This document shows positions 1 through 9,226 of a stretch of DNA of 64,000 bases, piece by piece. This DNA is from Halomonas zincidurans B6. Its GTDB lineage: Bacteria; Pseudomonadota; Gammaproteobacteria; Pseudomonadales; Halomonadaceae. Position numbers and translations under genes: made by a program. Positions within the stretch are counted from its first letter, which is position 1. Every line of letters starts with the position of its first letter. The notes below the pieces were generated by a model, which worked only from the letters and a program-made list of their open reading frames with translations, did no database searches and had not been told where the DNA came from. The stretch lies in assembly GCF_000731955.1 (NCBI RefSeq), contig NZ_JNCK01000001.1, positions 2,108,001-2,172,000 of the forward strand, read 5' to 3'.

Positions 1-16
1 TGGCTTCGCGCCATCC

Positions 17-403
17 TCAGAGCTGAGCCTCGATCGCCTGTTTGTCGATTATCGACCAGACCTCGGCGATCTTTCCGTTCTCGAAGGCGTAGAAGACATT
101 CTCGGTGAAGCGCACTTTCTTGCCGTTCACCGGCAGGCCGAGGAAGTGTCCCTGGGGTGTGCAGTGAAAGCTCAAGCGGCTCGCGACGCCCTGCGCATCG
201 GCGATCAGCAGTTGAATCTCGAAACGAAGGTCGGGGATTTCCGAACAATCCGTTTCCAGCATCTCGCGGTAACCCGAGAGCCCGATTCGCCGGCCATTGT
301 GACGCACGTCGTCATCGACGAACGCACCTAGATTCGACCAGTCGCGTTCGTTGAGACACGCGATGTAGCCCCGATAGAGACTGGAAATATCCTTGTCGTT
401 CAT
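17..403 (-). CDS. SnoaL-like / NTF2-fold protein (ester cyclase family)
   Basis: A 128-residue protein starting MNDKDISSLYRGYIACLNE. The pattern of an N-terminal helix, a WSNLGAFVDDDVRHNG segment, a central GYREML and a late GHFLGLPVNGKKVRF strand is typical of SnoaL-like ester cyclases, which are small cone-shaped NTF2-fold proteins. The frame stays open upstream for 54 more codons, but this ATG begins the recognisable fold. The actual substrate cannot be told. It lies downstream of a tautomerase and an SDR on the same strand, so a role in a small oxidoreductive pathway is possible. Family assignment is fairly sure, function is not. Confidence 0.75.
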   Translation of the reverse strand: MNDKDISSLYRGYIACLNERDWSNLGAFVDDDVRHNGRRIGLSGYREMLETDCSEIPDLRFEIQLLIADAQGVASRLSFHCTPQGHFLGLPVNGKKVRFTENVFYAFENGKIAEVWSIIDKQAIEAQL

Positions 404-561
404 GCCATCAACCCATGGTAGCGGAAACGGAGACAGCCATGAGTCTAGCGCGCATGGCCTCGCGTCCCCATGGGCAGCATACATTTCAGCAATCTCAGCC
501 AGGCGGGTCCACGCAAACGCCGCCGGTCGCGACCGGCGGCGTGGGCTCGTCCTGCAGCCGG

Positions 562-780
562 TCACGTTCTGCCGGGAGGCAGCCCCATCTTCTCCAGCGT
601 CAGAATTTCATCGGCGCGCCCCCAGCCTCCATCGGCGACCTCCTCCACCAGCACCATGGTGTAGGGGCGCACCGCCTCGCCGAAATACTCGACGAACAGG
701 TCGGTGGTGCGGTGGACGATCTCTTCCTTGCGGGCGTGATCCAGGATGCCCTCGGGAAACTTGTAGTTGGCAAATGGCAT
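562..780 (-). CDS. 4-oxalocrotonate tautomerase-like protein
   Basis: A short 72-residue protein that starts MPFANYKFPEG. Proline directly after the initiator is the catalytic base of the tautomerase superfamily once Met is removed. Length and the middle segment VRPYTMVLVEEVADGGWG fit the 4-OT/YdcE-like group, which interconverts keto and enol forms or acts on related small acids. It follows the SDR gene by 26 bp on the same strand and probably shares its transcript. The substrate is unknown. Confidence 0.75.
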   Translation of the reverse strand: MPFANYKFPEGILDHARKEEIVHRTTDLFVEYFGEAVRPYTMVLVEEVADGGWGRADEILTLEKMGLPPGRT

Positions 781-806
781 TGTTTCTATCCTCGAAAAGA
801 TCGGTT

Positions 807-1547
807 TCAGACCATGCCGCCGTTGACGCGCAGGATCTGGCCATTGACCCAGCCGCCCTGCGGCCCGGCCAGAAACGCCACGGCATCGGCGATTTCATCG
901 GGCTGACCCAGACGCTCGAACGGCGCCAGGTTGGCGATCGACTGGACCTGCTCCTCGCTCTTGCCGGTGAAGAACAGCTCGGTGGCCACCGGCCCCGGCG
1001 CCACGCCATTGACCGCGATCTTCCGGCCACGCAGCTCGTTGGCCAGCACCTTCACCAGCCCCTCGACGCCGGCCTTGCTGGCGATATAGGCGCCGTACCC
1101 GGGGAACGATTTCCCCAGCACCGAGGAAGAGAGCGCGATGATGCGGCCGCCCTCCTCGAGCACTTCGGCGGCTTTCGCCATCACCAGCCAGCTGCCGCGC
1201 AGGTTAGTCAAAAGCGTCTTGTCGAGAAGCCCGACATTGTCGGTAGTGATCCTTGCCATCTGCAGGATGCCGGCATTGTTGACCACCACGTCGAGCCGCC
1301 CGAACGTCTCCAGCGCCTGCGCGAACAAGCGCTCCACCGCATCCGGGTCGGCGATGTCGGCCTGAACCGCCAGCGCCCGGCCGCCATTGGCCTCGATATC
1401 GGCCACGGCCTGCTCGGCGAGGGAAGCGCTGCCTGCATAGTTGACCACCACGGCAAAGCCGTCGGCGGCGAGCTTTTGTGCGATGGCGCGGCCGATACCG
1501 CGAGAGGCGCCGGTCACCAGGGCGACTTTCTGCGTAGCGTGGGTCAT
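807..1547 (-). CDS. SDR family oxidoreductase
   Basis: A 246-residue classical short-chain dehydrogenase. The start MTHATQKVALVTGASRGIG places the TGxxxGIG cofactor loop near residue 13. NNAG follows near residue 90 and the YIASK catalytic Tyr/Lys pair around residue 155, with the SSS catalytic serine just before. The end WVNGQILRVNGGMV is the usual SDR C-terminus. NADPH preference is suggested by the Arg in the first loop but is not proven. It is divergent from a decayed LysR regulator, a layout common for SDR/LysR pairs, and is followed by a tautomerase. Confidence 0.9.
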   Translation of the reverse strand: MTHATQKVALVTGASRGIGRAIAQKLAADGFAVVVNYAGSASLAEQAVADIEANGGRALAVQADIADPDAVERLFAQALETFGRLDVVVNNAGILQMARITTDNVGLLDKTLLTNLRGSWLVMAKAAEVLEEGGRIIALSSSVLGKSFPGYGAYIASKAGVEGLVKVLANELRGRKIAVNGVAPGPVATELFFTGKSEEQVQSIANLAPFERLGQPDEIADAVAFLAGPQGGWVNGQILRVNGGMV

Positions 1548-1629
1548 GATTCGATGTCTCCGTAGCACGGATTGAAAGCGGGAATGAACAGCACTTACCA
1601 ACGTGCGCCATGAGAGTATTGGCGTTTCT

Positions 1630-1930
1630 CCAGTGCGTCCGACATCGGAAGGCGCGGCGTACCATGAGCGTTGTGTGCAGCTTTTGGCGGAACTCTAGGA
1701 CGCCGAAGCGATCCTGCAACCGGTGGCGAGCAATCCCGCCGGTGTATTGCGCGTCGAACTCCACGGCATTCACGCCAGCCGGATCGTGCTGCCGCGCATC
1801 GATGACTTCCACGCTCGCTACCCTCGCCTGGAACTGGTCGTCACCAGCGGCGACCGGCTCGTCGACCTGATCGCCGAAGGGGTCGACTGCGCGGTGCGAG
1901 GCGGCACGCCGCACGCTTCGGCACCAGCCG
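1630..1930 (+). pseudogene. LysR-family regulator remnant
   Basis: Reading the plus strand in one frame gives SEGAAYHERCVQLLAEL, a TAG stop at 1696-1698, then DAEAILQPVASNPAGVLRVE and a stretch ending DLIAEGVDCAVRGG near 1905. This is the end of a LysR DNA-binding region plus the start of the effector domain. The helix-turn-helix proper is missing, one stop interrupts the frame, and homology fades after the RGG. It is clearly dead. Its position divergent to the SDR gene suggests it once controlled that gene. Confidence 0.75.
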
Positions 1931-2023
1931 CCAGGCCACCTCGACGAAGCGCGTCACTCCCGCCTCGCGGAAATTGAGCGACGACTGAAACGCGTCCTGG
2001 CACGGCCGCTCCGCGCTTGCCCT

Positions 2024-2932
2024 TTACCAGCCTCGCGGCAGATTGAGCGTGACCAGCGAAACACCCACGATCGTCACTGCCGCGCCGACGATCTGGCTGG
2101 GCGTGATGGGCGTACCCAGCAGCCAATAACCCAGAAGCATGGTCGCCACCGGCAACAGATTGAGCGAGGTCGCGGTGCGGCTCGGGCCGACCAGCAGCAA
2201 GGCGCGGTTGTAGCAGACCAGCGCGATCAGCGAAGGCCCGATCCCCAGATACAGCATCGCCGCCAGCGCCTGGCCATCGAGATGCCACTTGGTATCCAGC
2301 AACCAGTTTTCCAGCAGCGACAGCGGGGCGAGACACGCCACCGCAATACCGGTCATCGGCACCAGCGAGGCGTAGAAGGGAATCCGCCCCAGCCAGCGAC
2401 GAACCGCCAGCATGTAGAGCACCCAGGAAGCGACGGCGCCGCCCACGAAGGCATCGCCGACCTGAAGACGCTGCAGGATACCCAGCGGCTCGCCGTCCGT
2501 GACCACCCAGGCCGCGCCAAACGCCGACATGACGATGCCCGCCCATTTCACGCCGCCCAGCCGTTCGCGGAAGAACAGCGCCATGACCAGCGCCGTCACC
2601 GCCGGAATCATGCTCTCCAGCACCGCCACGTTGGTGGACTCGGTCGTTCGCAGTGCGGAGTAGAGGGTCGCGTTGAACAGCGCCATCCCGGTGATCGCCA
2701 TCGCCGTCAACGCCCTGGCCTGCCGACGCAGCGCCTCGCGCTGCTGCCATGCCGCTCGGCCGAAGAGCGCCGACACGGCAATGAAGGCCACCAGCATTCG
2801 CGCCAGGGCCAGCGTCAGCGGCGGCAGGCTGGCCGTGGCCAGCTTGCCCACCAGCAGGTTGCCGGCAAACAGCAGGACGACGACACATAGGTAAAGGATG
2901 GCGCGAGCGGTCACCAGAGCTACCTCAACCAA
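2024..2932 (-). CDS. DMT-superfamily permease (EamA domains)
   Basis: A 302-residue membrane protein with about ten hydrophobic segments in two EamA repeats. Family features visible are LPPLTLALARMLVAFIA in the first repeat and ALVCYNRALLLVGPSRTATSLNLLPV in the second, followed by VGAAVTIVGVSLV. Such proteins export or take up metabolites; the substrate cannot be predicted. The start overlaps the end of the upstream Rrf2-like gene by 13 bp, so the two are translationally coupled or were fused by a deletion. Other starts a few codons downstream are possible. Confidence 0.85.
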   Translation of the reverse strand: MVEVALVTARAILYLCVVVLLFAGNLLVGKLATASLPPLTLALARMLVAFIAVSALFGRAAWQQREALRRQARALTAMAITGMALFNATLYSALRTTESTNVAVLESMIPAVTALVMALFFRERLGGVKWAGIVMSAFGAAWVVTDGEPLGILQRLQVGDAFVGGAVASWVLYMLAVRRWLGRIPFYASLVPMTGIAVACLAPLSLLENWLLDTKWHLDGQALAAMLYLGIGPSLIALVCYNRALLLVGPSRTATSLNLLPVATMLLGYWLLGTPITPSQIVGAAVTIVGVSLVTLNLPRGW

Positions 2933-3264
2933 CGACGCTGGTTACGGTAGAGGCTCTTCACGGGCGGGGCAACCGGCCAGGCTCGCCCCTTGGGTACGTC
3001 ATCTTCGCCGCGCCTGGGCATCTCGGCGCAGGGGACGCCCAGCAGCGTGACGCGATTCAGGTCGCAGCCGATCCGCCAGCCGCCGTTGCGGCCCTTCTCG
3101 GCGCGTACGTAGCCGGCCTTGCGCAGCCCTGCCAGGGTCCGCCGCACCACGGCGGCGTTGGTGTCCAGCATCGTCCCGATCTGCTCGGAGCTGATGGGAC
3201 GCTCCTGGCGTGCCATGTGCTGCAGCACGTAAAGCATGCGGGAAAGACGGCTATCGGTTTTCAC
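2920..3264 (-). CDS. Rrf2-family regulator with altered C-terminus
   Basis: The first 75 residues are a good Rrf2 winged helix: DSRLSRMLYVLQHMARQ, ISSEQIGTMLDTNAAVVRRT, LAGLRKAGYV and a GRNGGWRIGCDLNRVTLL wing. After that the family normally continues for about 60-70 residues of dimerisation helix. Here it is replaced by an unrelated proline/arginine-rich tail that runs into the start of the DMT gene. It is probably a deletion product. It may still bind DNA, but is possibly non-functional. I see no iron-sulfur cysteine cluster; only two scattered Cys are present. Confidence 0.7.
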   Translation of the reverse strand: MKTDSRLSRMLYVLQHMARQERPISSEQIGTMLDTNAAVVRRTLAGLRKAGYVRAEKGRNGGWRIGCDLNRVTLLGVPCAEMPRRGEDDVPKGRAWPVAPPVKSLYRNQRRWLR

Positions 3265-3347
3265 GGCGTTCGTTATTCGAAAACGGGGCGGGGCAGATTA
3301 ACACGCCGATGCCGTGACAACAGAGGCCATCTCTTGCTGGGCATAGG

Positions 3348-4508
3348 TCAATGTCGCCGTAACAGATCGGCAGTCAATTCTTCCACACCTGTTACGCCCA
3401 ACAAGGCCATGTTGCGTTCTATTTCGGCGCCAAGCAGCGAAACGGCCCTCTCCACGCCGGCTTCGCCAGCGATGCTGGCCGCGTAGTTGAAGGGCCGCCC
3501 CACAAACACGAAGCTGGCTCCCAACGAAAGAGCCTTGAGCACCTGGCTGCCACGGCGGAAGCTACCGTCGATCATCACCGGCACAGCCCCCTCTACCGCC
3601 GCCAATACCTCGGGCAGCATGGTCAGCGGTGCCACGGTGTCATCGAGCTGACGACCGCCATGGTTGGAGACAATCAAGCCATCTGCCCCGGCGTTCACAG
3701 CACGCCGTGCATCCTCGGGATGCAGGATGCCCTTTACCACCAAGGCCCCCTTCCAGCGCGCCCGAACCCGCTCAAGGGTCGACCAGTCGAGATGGCGGCG
3801 GCCCGAGAAATCACGATTGACGTTTTTCGCCAGCACCGGCACGCCGCGGGTCGCAGCGTTGTTCTCGAAGTGCGGCACACCGTGATGCCATAAAGTCTTC
3901 AGGAAGGTGCCGAATAGCCACCGCGGTCGCACCAGGCCGTCCCGGGCCAGGCGCAGACTGGGCCTCAGCGGCGATGAAAAGCCGGCGCGTCGATGGTTTT
4001 CTGGATTGGGTGGCACCGCGTAATCCACGGTGATCACCAGCTTGCTGAATCCGGCCCGCTCGACGCGCGCCAGCAAGGCGTCGATCTCCTCGGGGCTCCC
4101 GGGCAGGTAGGCCTGGAACCAGTCCGAGCCGTCCGGCCCCGCCAGCGCCTCCATGGGAATCAGCGAGGTTCCGCTGACGATCATGGGGATCCCGGCATCG
4201 GCCGCCGCCCGCGCCAGTACACGATCGCCGCGATAGGCAGTCAGGGCACTAATGCCCATGGGGGCGATGCCGAAAGGATAGGCGTAGCGGTGTCCGAAGA
4301 GCTCGGTTCCGGTGGACACCTGGGAAACGTTCACCAACGCCCGCGGCAGAAACGCGTACTTATCGAAGGACTCCCGGCTGGCTCGTGCGGTACCGCCGTC
4401 CTCGGCCACACTGGCCACGTAACCGAAGAGCGGCCGTGGCAAATGTCGCCGAGCCGCCCGCTCGAAATCGTCGAGGCTCAGGATGTGTTCCAGACGACGA
4501 GACATCAT
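3348..4508 (-). CDS. FMN-dependent alpha-hydroxy-acid dehydrogenase/oxidase
   Basis: A 386-residue TIM-barrel flavoenzyme of the lactate/glycolate/mandelate oxidase family. Landmarks are an N-terminal FDSF-like helix then FGYVASVAEDGG, PFGIAPMG, FQAYLPGS, KLVITVDYAV, LVVKGILHPEDARRA and the active-site SNHGGRQLD containing the catalytic His and Arg, then VMIDGSFRRGSQVLKALSLGA. Two adjacent ATGs start it; it overlaps the preceding dehydrogenase gene by 4 bp. In this operon it most likely oxidises a 2-hydroxy acid released by aldol cleavage, for example lactate or glycolate. Exact substrate inferred only. Confidence 0.88.
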   Translation of the reverse strand: MMSRRLEHILSLDDFERAARRHLPRPLFGYVASVAEDGGTARASRESFDKYAFLPRALVNVSQVSTGTELFGHRYAYPFGIAPMGISALTAYRGDRVLARAAADAGIPMIVSGTSLIPMEALAGPDGSDWFQAYLPGSPEEIDALLARVERAGFSKLVITVDYAVPPNPENHRRAGFSSPLRPSLRLARDGLVRPRWLFGTFLKTLWHHGVPHFENNAATRGVPVLAKNVNRDFSGRRHLDWSTLERVRARWKGALVVKGILHPEDARRAVNAGADGLIVSNHGGRQLDDTVAPLTMLPEVLAAVEGAVPVMIDGSFRRGSQVLKALSLGASFVFVGRPFNYAASIAGEAGVERAVSLLGAEIERNMALLGVTGVEELTADLLRRH

Positions 4509-5521
4509 ACCCCCTTGGCTTCAGCGACAGTCCGCCGCCAGGCATCCTCATTGACGGCGGTAAGCGGGCCGCTGCCGGCCAGTGCCCCCACCAAGTTATC
4601 GACCGCCAGTTGTGCCATGGCTTCGCGGGTTTCATGGGTCGCCGAGCCGATGTGCGGCGTGGTCACAACATTGTCCATGGTCGCCAATGGCGAGTCGGCA
4701 GGCAGCGGCTCCTCGGCGAAGACATCGAGCCCTGCCGCACGAATCCTACCGCAGCGCAGGGCCTCGATCAGCGCCGGCTCGTCGACCACCTTGCCTCTCG
4801 CTACATTGACCAGTGCCGCGGAAGGCTTCATCCGCGCCAGGGCATCGGCGTCGATCAGGTGATGGGTTGCGTCGTTGTAGGGCACGCTCAAGCAGACGAT
4901 ATCCGCTTCAGCCAGTAGGGCGTCGAGGTCACGCCGCTGGGCTCCCAGTTCCTGCTCAAGCACCGGCTTAGATGAAGCCGCTGTGTAGAGTATGGGCATC
5001 CCGAAACCCAGCGCCCCGCGCCGTGCAATGGCCGCGCCAATGCGCCCTGCCCCCACGATCCCCAGCGTTTTACCGTGTACGTCGAAGCCGAAGTGCTCAC
5101 GGCCGATATGTGACCGCCAGCCCCCCTCGCGCACCAGGTTGGCCAGCTCCACCAGACGCCGCTGGGTCGCCATGATCAGCGCGAAGGCCGTGTCGGCGGT
5201 GGTTTCGGTGAGCACATCCGGCGTATTGCAAAGCAGGATGCCACGTCGATTCATCGCCTCGAGAGGTAGATGGTCATAGCCTACCGAAATGGTCGATACC
5301 ACTTGCAAAGACGACGCCTCGACCAGCATCGCCTCATCGAACTGCAACTTGCCTCCGATCAGGCCATGCGCCTGCGACAACGCAGACAGAAAGTCGGCAC
5401 GGTTCGCCTCGTTCACGTCCTCAAAGTATTCGACCTCGGCGATCGCAGAAAGCGCCGCCAACTGGTCCTCGCTGAGTCGCCGTACGGCAACGATACGCCT
5501 TTGGCGTTGCGCCTCAGCCAT
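4505..5521 (-). CDS. D-2-hydroxyacid dehydrogenase (GhrB-like)
   Basis: A 338-residue NAD(P)H-dependent reductase. The Rossmann motif is GIVGAGRIGAAIARR in the middle; the catalytic triad appears as VNVARGKVVDEPAL (Arg), DVFAEEPLP (Glu region) and TPHIGSAT (His). VGYDHLPLEAMNRRGILLCN is the conserved pre-Rossmann segment. GhrB-type enzymes reduce glyoxylate, hydroxypyruvate or 2-ketogluconate. It overlaps the aldolase gene by 8 bp and the FMN oxidase gene by 4 bp, so the three are made together. Here it could reduce or reoxidise the aldehyde/keto acid product of the sugar-acid pathway. Confidence 0.9.
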   Translation of the reverse strand: MAEAQRQRRIVAVRRLSEDQLAALSAIAEVEYFEDVNEANRADFLSALSQAHGLIGGKLQFDEAMLVEASSLQVVSTISVGYDHLPLEAMNRRGILLCNTPDVLTETTADTAFALIMATQRRLVELANLVREGGWRSHIGREHFGFDVHGKTLGIVGAGRIGAAIARRGALGFGMPILYTAASSKPVLEQELGAQRRDLDALLAEADIVCLSVPYNDATHHLIDADALARMKPSAALVNVARGKVVDEPALIEALRCGRIRAAGLDVFAEEPLPADSPLATMDNVVTTPHIGSATHETREAMAQLAVDNLVGALAGSGPLTAVNEDAWRRTVAEAKGV

Positions 5522-6443
5522 GATTCGTCCCCTTCAACCCTTTCATCTGGAACCCCTGCGCCTCTAGGGCGGAGACGAGAGTGGAGGTCTGGGAATCATC
5601 CGACTCGACCAACGGCGGACGCACGCGCCGCCATTCGTTCGCTCCCGAGAAGTGAGCCGTGGCGGCCTTCATGGCGGGTATCAGTTGATACTCTTCGAAC
5701 AGGTTGCGTATGACATTGAGGCCTTGCTGGCGCTCGTCGGCATCGTCCTCCTGCCAGCGCCTCGCCAACTCAACGATGGCCGCCGGATTGACGTTGGCAG
5801 TGGCACTGATGCAGCCAGCCCCACCTGCCCGCAGGGTATCCAGCAGGAAGCGTTCGCTGCCGGCATAGACAGCGAAATCCTCGCCGCCGAAGCGCTCGAC
5901 CAGGGCTTGGGTGTGGGCCCAGTCTCCACCGCTATCCTTGATGCCGGCGATGACGCCTGGGAATGCTTCACGCAGACGTTCGATCAGCTTGAGCGAGAGC
6001 GGCACCTGGGTGACGGGCGGAATATGGTAGAGATAGATCCGCAGGCGCGAATCCCCAACACGGTTGATCACTTCGCTGTAGTAGCGAAACAGGCCCTCGT
6101 CGCTGACACCCTTGTAATAGAACGGCGGCAACATCAGCACACCGGCACAGCCTGCCGCCACCGCTTCGCGGGTCAGCGACACGCAGTCATCGATCGCACA
6201 GTCCCCGGTGCCGGGCATCACACGTACGGGATCGACACCGCCCTCCACAAGCGCCTCCAGCAACCCCTGTTTCTCCGCCACCGTCATTGAGTTGGCCTCG
6301 GAGTTGGTGCCGAACACTGCCAACCCGACTCCGTTCGAGGCGAGCCACCGGCAGTGCGATACAAAACGTTGGGGGTTCGGCGCCAGGGCGGCGCCGAAGG
6401 GCGTAATCACCGGTGACCAGACATCGCCACACGATTGAGACAT
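5514..6443 (-). CDS. DapA/NanA-family aldolase (class I pyruvate-dependent lyase)
   Basis: A 309-residue (beta/alpha)8 lyase. FGTNSEANSMT is the pyruvate-carboxylate loop equivalent to GTTGE, Tyr139 lies in YLYHIPP, and Lys169 in AGIKDSGGD is the Schiff-base lysine. The family cleaves or dehydrates 2-keto acids. Beside two sugar-acid dehydratases it most likely splits a 2-keto-3-deoxy sugar acid into pyruvate plus an aldehyde. True DapA is unlikely from context. The start is supported by AAGGAG eight bases upstream. It overlaps the next gene by 8 bp. Confidence 0.88.
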   Translation of the reverse strand: MSQSCGDVWSPVITPFGAALAPNPQRFVSHCRWLASNGVGLAVFGTNSEANSMTVAEKQGLLEALVEGGVDPVRVMPGTGDCAIDDCVSLTREAVAAGCAGVLMLPPFYYKGVSDEGLFRYYSEVINRVGDSRLRIYLYHIPPVTQVPLSLKLIERLREAFPGVIAGIKDSGGDWAHTQALVERFGGEDFAVYAGSERFLLDTLRAGGAGCISATANVNPAAIVELARRWQEDDADERQQGLNVIRNLFEEYQLIPAMKAATAHFSGANEWRRVRPPLVESDDSQTSTLVSALEAQGFQMKGLKGTNHG

Positions 6444-6471
6444 GACGTTCTCCTTGTTGTGTTTGAGTCAA

Positions 6472-7593
6472 TCAGTGCCAGGGCTCGATGGCGTAGCGCT
6501 CCAGCGCGGCCTGGTCGAAGCCGAAGCCGAGTCCCGGTGCGGTGGGCAGCAGTAGCTGACCGTTGGCGAACTCCAGTTGTGTATCCACCAGACCTCGGAA
6601 GTTGAGCACCTGGTCGTCGGCAAAGAACTCCACCATGTTCACGTTAGGGGCCGAGGCTACCAAATGAACGTGCAGGTCGTGGAACCAGTGGGGATATACG
6701 TCCACCCCGAAACTGGCAGCCGTTGCTGCGATTCGTCGAAACTCGGTGATGCCTCCACAGACCGCCGCATCGGTCTGCAGAATCATTGCCGCCTCCTTGT
6801 CGAGCAGTTCCTTGAAGCGCCAGCGCCCGGCCTCGATCTCGCCGGTGGCCACCGGCACCGGGGTGCGCTCCGCCAAGCGACGATGGTTGTCGATATCATC
6901 GGGACTGAACGGCTCCTCGATCCAGAACGGATCATAAGGCTCGGCCATACGCATAAAGGCCAGTGCCGACGGCAGGTCCCGCCAGGCATTATTGGCATCA
7001 AGCATCACCTGCACGTTAGGGCCCACCGCCTCGCGCACTGCTGCAAGTCGTGCCTCCTCGCCGGCGAGATCCTCCCGACCCACCTTCATCTTTACCGCCA
7101 TGAAGCCCTTTGCCGCGTAGCCGGCCATCTCCTCACCGAGCATCTCGGGTGACTTGCCATCCAGGTAGTAGCCCCCGCTGGCATAGGCCGGCACGCTGTA
7201 CGTATCACTTGCGCCCAGATACTTGTAGAGCGGCAGGTTCGCTGCCCGCGCATTACGGTCCCATAACGCGGTATCCAGGATACTGATCGCTCGCATTACC
7301 GAACCCGTGCGGCCGTGCAACAGCGATTCCTGATACATCGCCTGCCACAGCGCCTCAGTGGCATGGGCGTCGCCGCCCACCAGCACCGGCCGCAACAGCT
7401 CTCTCACTGCATTCGCCACCAGCGAGCCGGCATTGTTGCCACCATAACAGAAGCCAATGCCCACATGCCCGTCATCGCCCACCACTTCGACCAGCACGTA
7501 ATCGCGCTTGAGAACCTGGCGATTGGAAAAGCTCGTGGGATTGTCCAGCGGCACATTGACCGTCCGAGCATGCACATCGGTTATCGTTGTCAT
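6472..7593 (-). CDS. Enolase-superfamily (mandelate racemase/muconate lactonizing type) sugar-acid dehydratase
   Basis: A 373-residue MR/MLE protein, starting MTTITDVHARTV after a GAGGAA ribosome site. The Lys-x-Lys base pair is at K158/K160 (AVKMKVG); metal ligands are D189 (VMLDANNAW), a Glu in WIEEPF (216/217) and E242 (ATGEIEAG). Histidines in YPHWFHDLHVHL (292-298) could serve as the opposite base. Enzymes of this group dehydrate aldonic or aldaric acids to 2-keto-3-deoxy acids, or racemise 2-hydroxy acids. Which sugar acid cannot be read from sequence. It sits between the aldolase and tctA in the operon. Confidence 0.85.
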   Translation of the reverse strand: MTTITDVHARTVNVPLDNPTSFSNRQVLKRDYVLVEVVGDDGHVGIGFCYGGNNAGSLVANAVRELLRPVLVGGDAHATEALWQAMYQESLLHGRTGSVMRAISILDTALWDRNARAANLPLYKYLGASDTYSVPAYASGGYYLDGKSPEMLGEEMAGYAAKGFMAVKMKVGREDLAGEEARLAAVREAVGPNVQVMLDANNAWRDLPSALAFMRMAEPYDPFWIEEPFSPDDIDNHRRLAERTPVPVATGEIEAGRWRFKELLDKEAAMILQTDAAVCGGITEFRRIAATAASFGVDVYPHWFHDLHVHLVASAPNVNMVEFFADDQVLNFRGLVDTQLEFANGQLLLPTAPGLGFGFDQAALERYAIEPWH

Positions 7594-7619
7594 GATGTAT
7601 TCCTCGTCTGGGAGGTGAA

Positions 7620-9125
7620 TCATTCCGCCTGGGTACGGGTGCGCAGCGCGACACGCAACCAGCGAAAGAATGGAGTGGCCTGCAGCACCGAGAGGACGGC
7701 GATGCACAACAGCACTACCGCGATGGGGCTGGTCAGGAAGATGCCAAGGTTGCCCTGTCCGATCAGCATCGATTGTTGATAACTGGTCTCCATGACCGGC
7801 CCAAGGATCAGCCCGATCACCATCGGCGCCGGTGATACGCTGGCCTTGTTCATCCAGTAACCGAACAGCCCGAAGCCCAGCATCAGTCCAACCTCGAACA
7901 GGCTGTTGTTGATGGCAAAGGCGCCGATCACGCACAGCGTAATGATGGAGCAGGCCACAAAACTGTCAGGCACCCGCGTCACGCTCACACAGAGACGGGT
8001 GAACAGCAGCCCCACCAGCAGTAGGCCAACGTTGGCAAAAATCACCGCCCAGATCAGGGTGTAGGTGACATCCCCATAGTCTGTCAGCAGGTTCGGTCCG
8101 GGCAGGATGCCCTGGACCATCAGCGCACCCAGCAGTATGGCGGTAGAAGAACTGCCAGGAATGCCCAAGGCGATGGTTGGAATCAAGGCACCGCCCACCA
8201 CTGCGTTGTTAGCGGCTTCAGGTGCCGCAACCCCGGCGATGTCACCCTTGCCAAAGCGGCTCTTATCTTTAGCAAAGCGCTTGGCCTCGTTATAGGCGAA
8301 CCAGCTGGCGGTATCGCCGCCGGTACCCGGGATCAGGCCAGTAATAATGCCGATTCCGCCGGAGCGGAAGATATTGGGTAGCAAGCGGCGGATTTCGGCA
8401 AGAGGCGGAATCAACCTATCGGTGATCTTGCTAGCCACCTTCTGGGTACCATGGGCATTCTCGATCAATATCAGCGCCTGTGGGATCGAGAACAACCCGA
8501 TCAGTGCTACGGTGAACTCGATACCCGAGAACAGGTTAATGATGCCGAAGGTCATCCGCGGCGTGCCGGTGACCAGATCCATGCCTACCGTGCTCACCAG
8601 TAATCCCAAGGTCCCTGAAAGCAGGCCACTGACTACCGAACCCTGTGATAGCGAGCCAATGATTGTGATGCCCAGCACGGCAATCGCGAACAGCTCGACC
8701 GGGCCGAACTTGAGCACCAGTACGCCAAGCAATGGCGCCGCAGTAAGCAGCGCGATGCCGCTCATCAGACCACCGATGAAAGAAGCGAAGAGCGAGACCC
8801 CCAACGCCTTCCCGGCCTGGCCCTGTTGCGACAACGGAAAGCCATCGAGCACTGTAGCTGCAGCCGAAGGTGTGCCAGGTGTGCGCAACAGAATGGCGGC
8901 GATCGAGCCACCATAAGAGGCACCCACATAGAGCGAGGCCAGCATACTGAGCCCCGTGGCCGGATCCATACCGAAGGTCAAAGGCAACAGCAGCGCTAGC
9001 GCCATGGTTGCAGATAGTCCCGGCATGGCCCCTACGAAAAGCCCTAGCAGAGTGCCGCCCAGTATCAGAGAAATATTGGTGAACGTGATGACGTTGGTCA
9101 GGCCCACCAGAACAAGGTTATCCAT
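7620..9125 (-). CDS. tctA: Tripartite tricarboxylate transporter large permease TctA
   Basis: A 501-residue inner-membrane protein with about 12 hydrophobic segments. Typical TctA features are the N-terminal GGTLLGLFVGAMPGLSATMA, the YVGASYGGSIAAILLRTPGT segment, the repeat GIITGLIPGTGGDTASWFAYNEAKR, and a SSSTAILLGALMVQGILPGP stretch. It is the main channel of the TTT system, which works with a periplasmic TctC binding protein and small TctB. Genes tctB and tctC lie just upstream on the same strand, and catabolic genes follow. The substrate is therefore probably the sugar acid degraded by this operon. Confidence 0.93.
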   Translation of the reverse strand: MDNLVLVGLTNVITFTNISLILGGTLLGLFVGAMPGLSATMALALLLPLTFGMDPATGLSMLASLYVGASYGGSIAAILLRTPGTPSAAATVLDGFPLSQQGQAGKALGVSLFASFIGGLMSGIALLTAAPLLGVLVLKFGPVELFAIAVLGITIIGSLSQGSVVSGLLSGTLGLLVSTVGMDLVTGTPRMTFGIINLFSGIEFTVALIGLFSIPQALILIENAHGTQKVASKITDRLIPPLAEIRRLLPNIFRSGGIGIITGLIPGTGGDTASWFAYNEAKRFAKDKSRFGKGDIAGVAAPEAANNAVVGGALIPTIALGIPGSSSTAILLGALMVQGILPGPNLLTDYGDVTYTLIWAVIFANVGLLLVGLLFTRLCVSVTRVPDSFVACSIITLCVIGAFAINNSLFEVGLMLGFGLFGYWMNKASVSPAPMVIGLILGPVMETSYQQSMLIGQGNLGIFLTSPIAVVLLCIAVLSVLQATPFFRWLRVALRTRTQAE

Positions 9126-9226
9126 ATGACTAAACTCCAGGAGCCGGCGTCAGGCGCCCACCCCCCAACCCACTACGATGCCTTCCTAAGCAAAGCGGAG
9201 CCGGGGAATGAGTGTCCTATGTGTCG

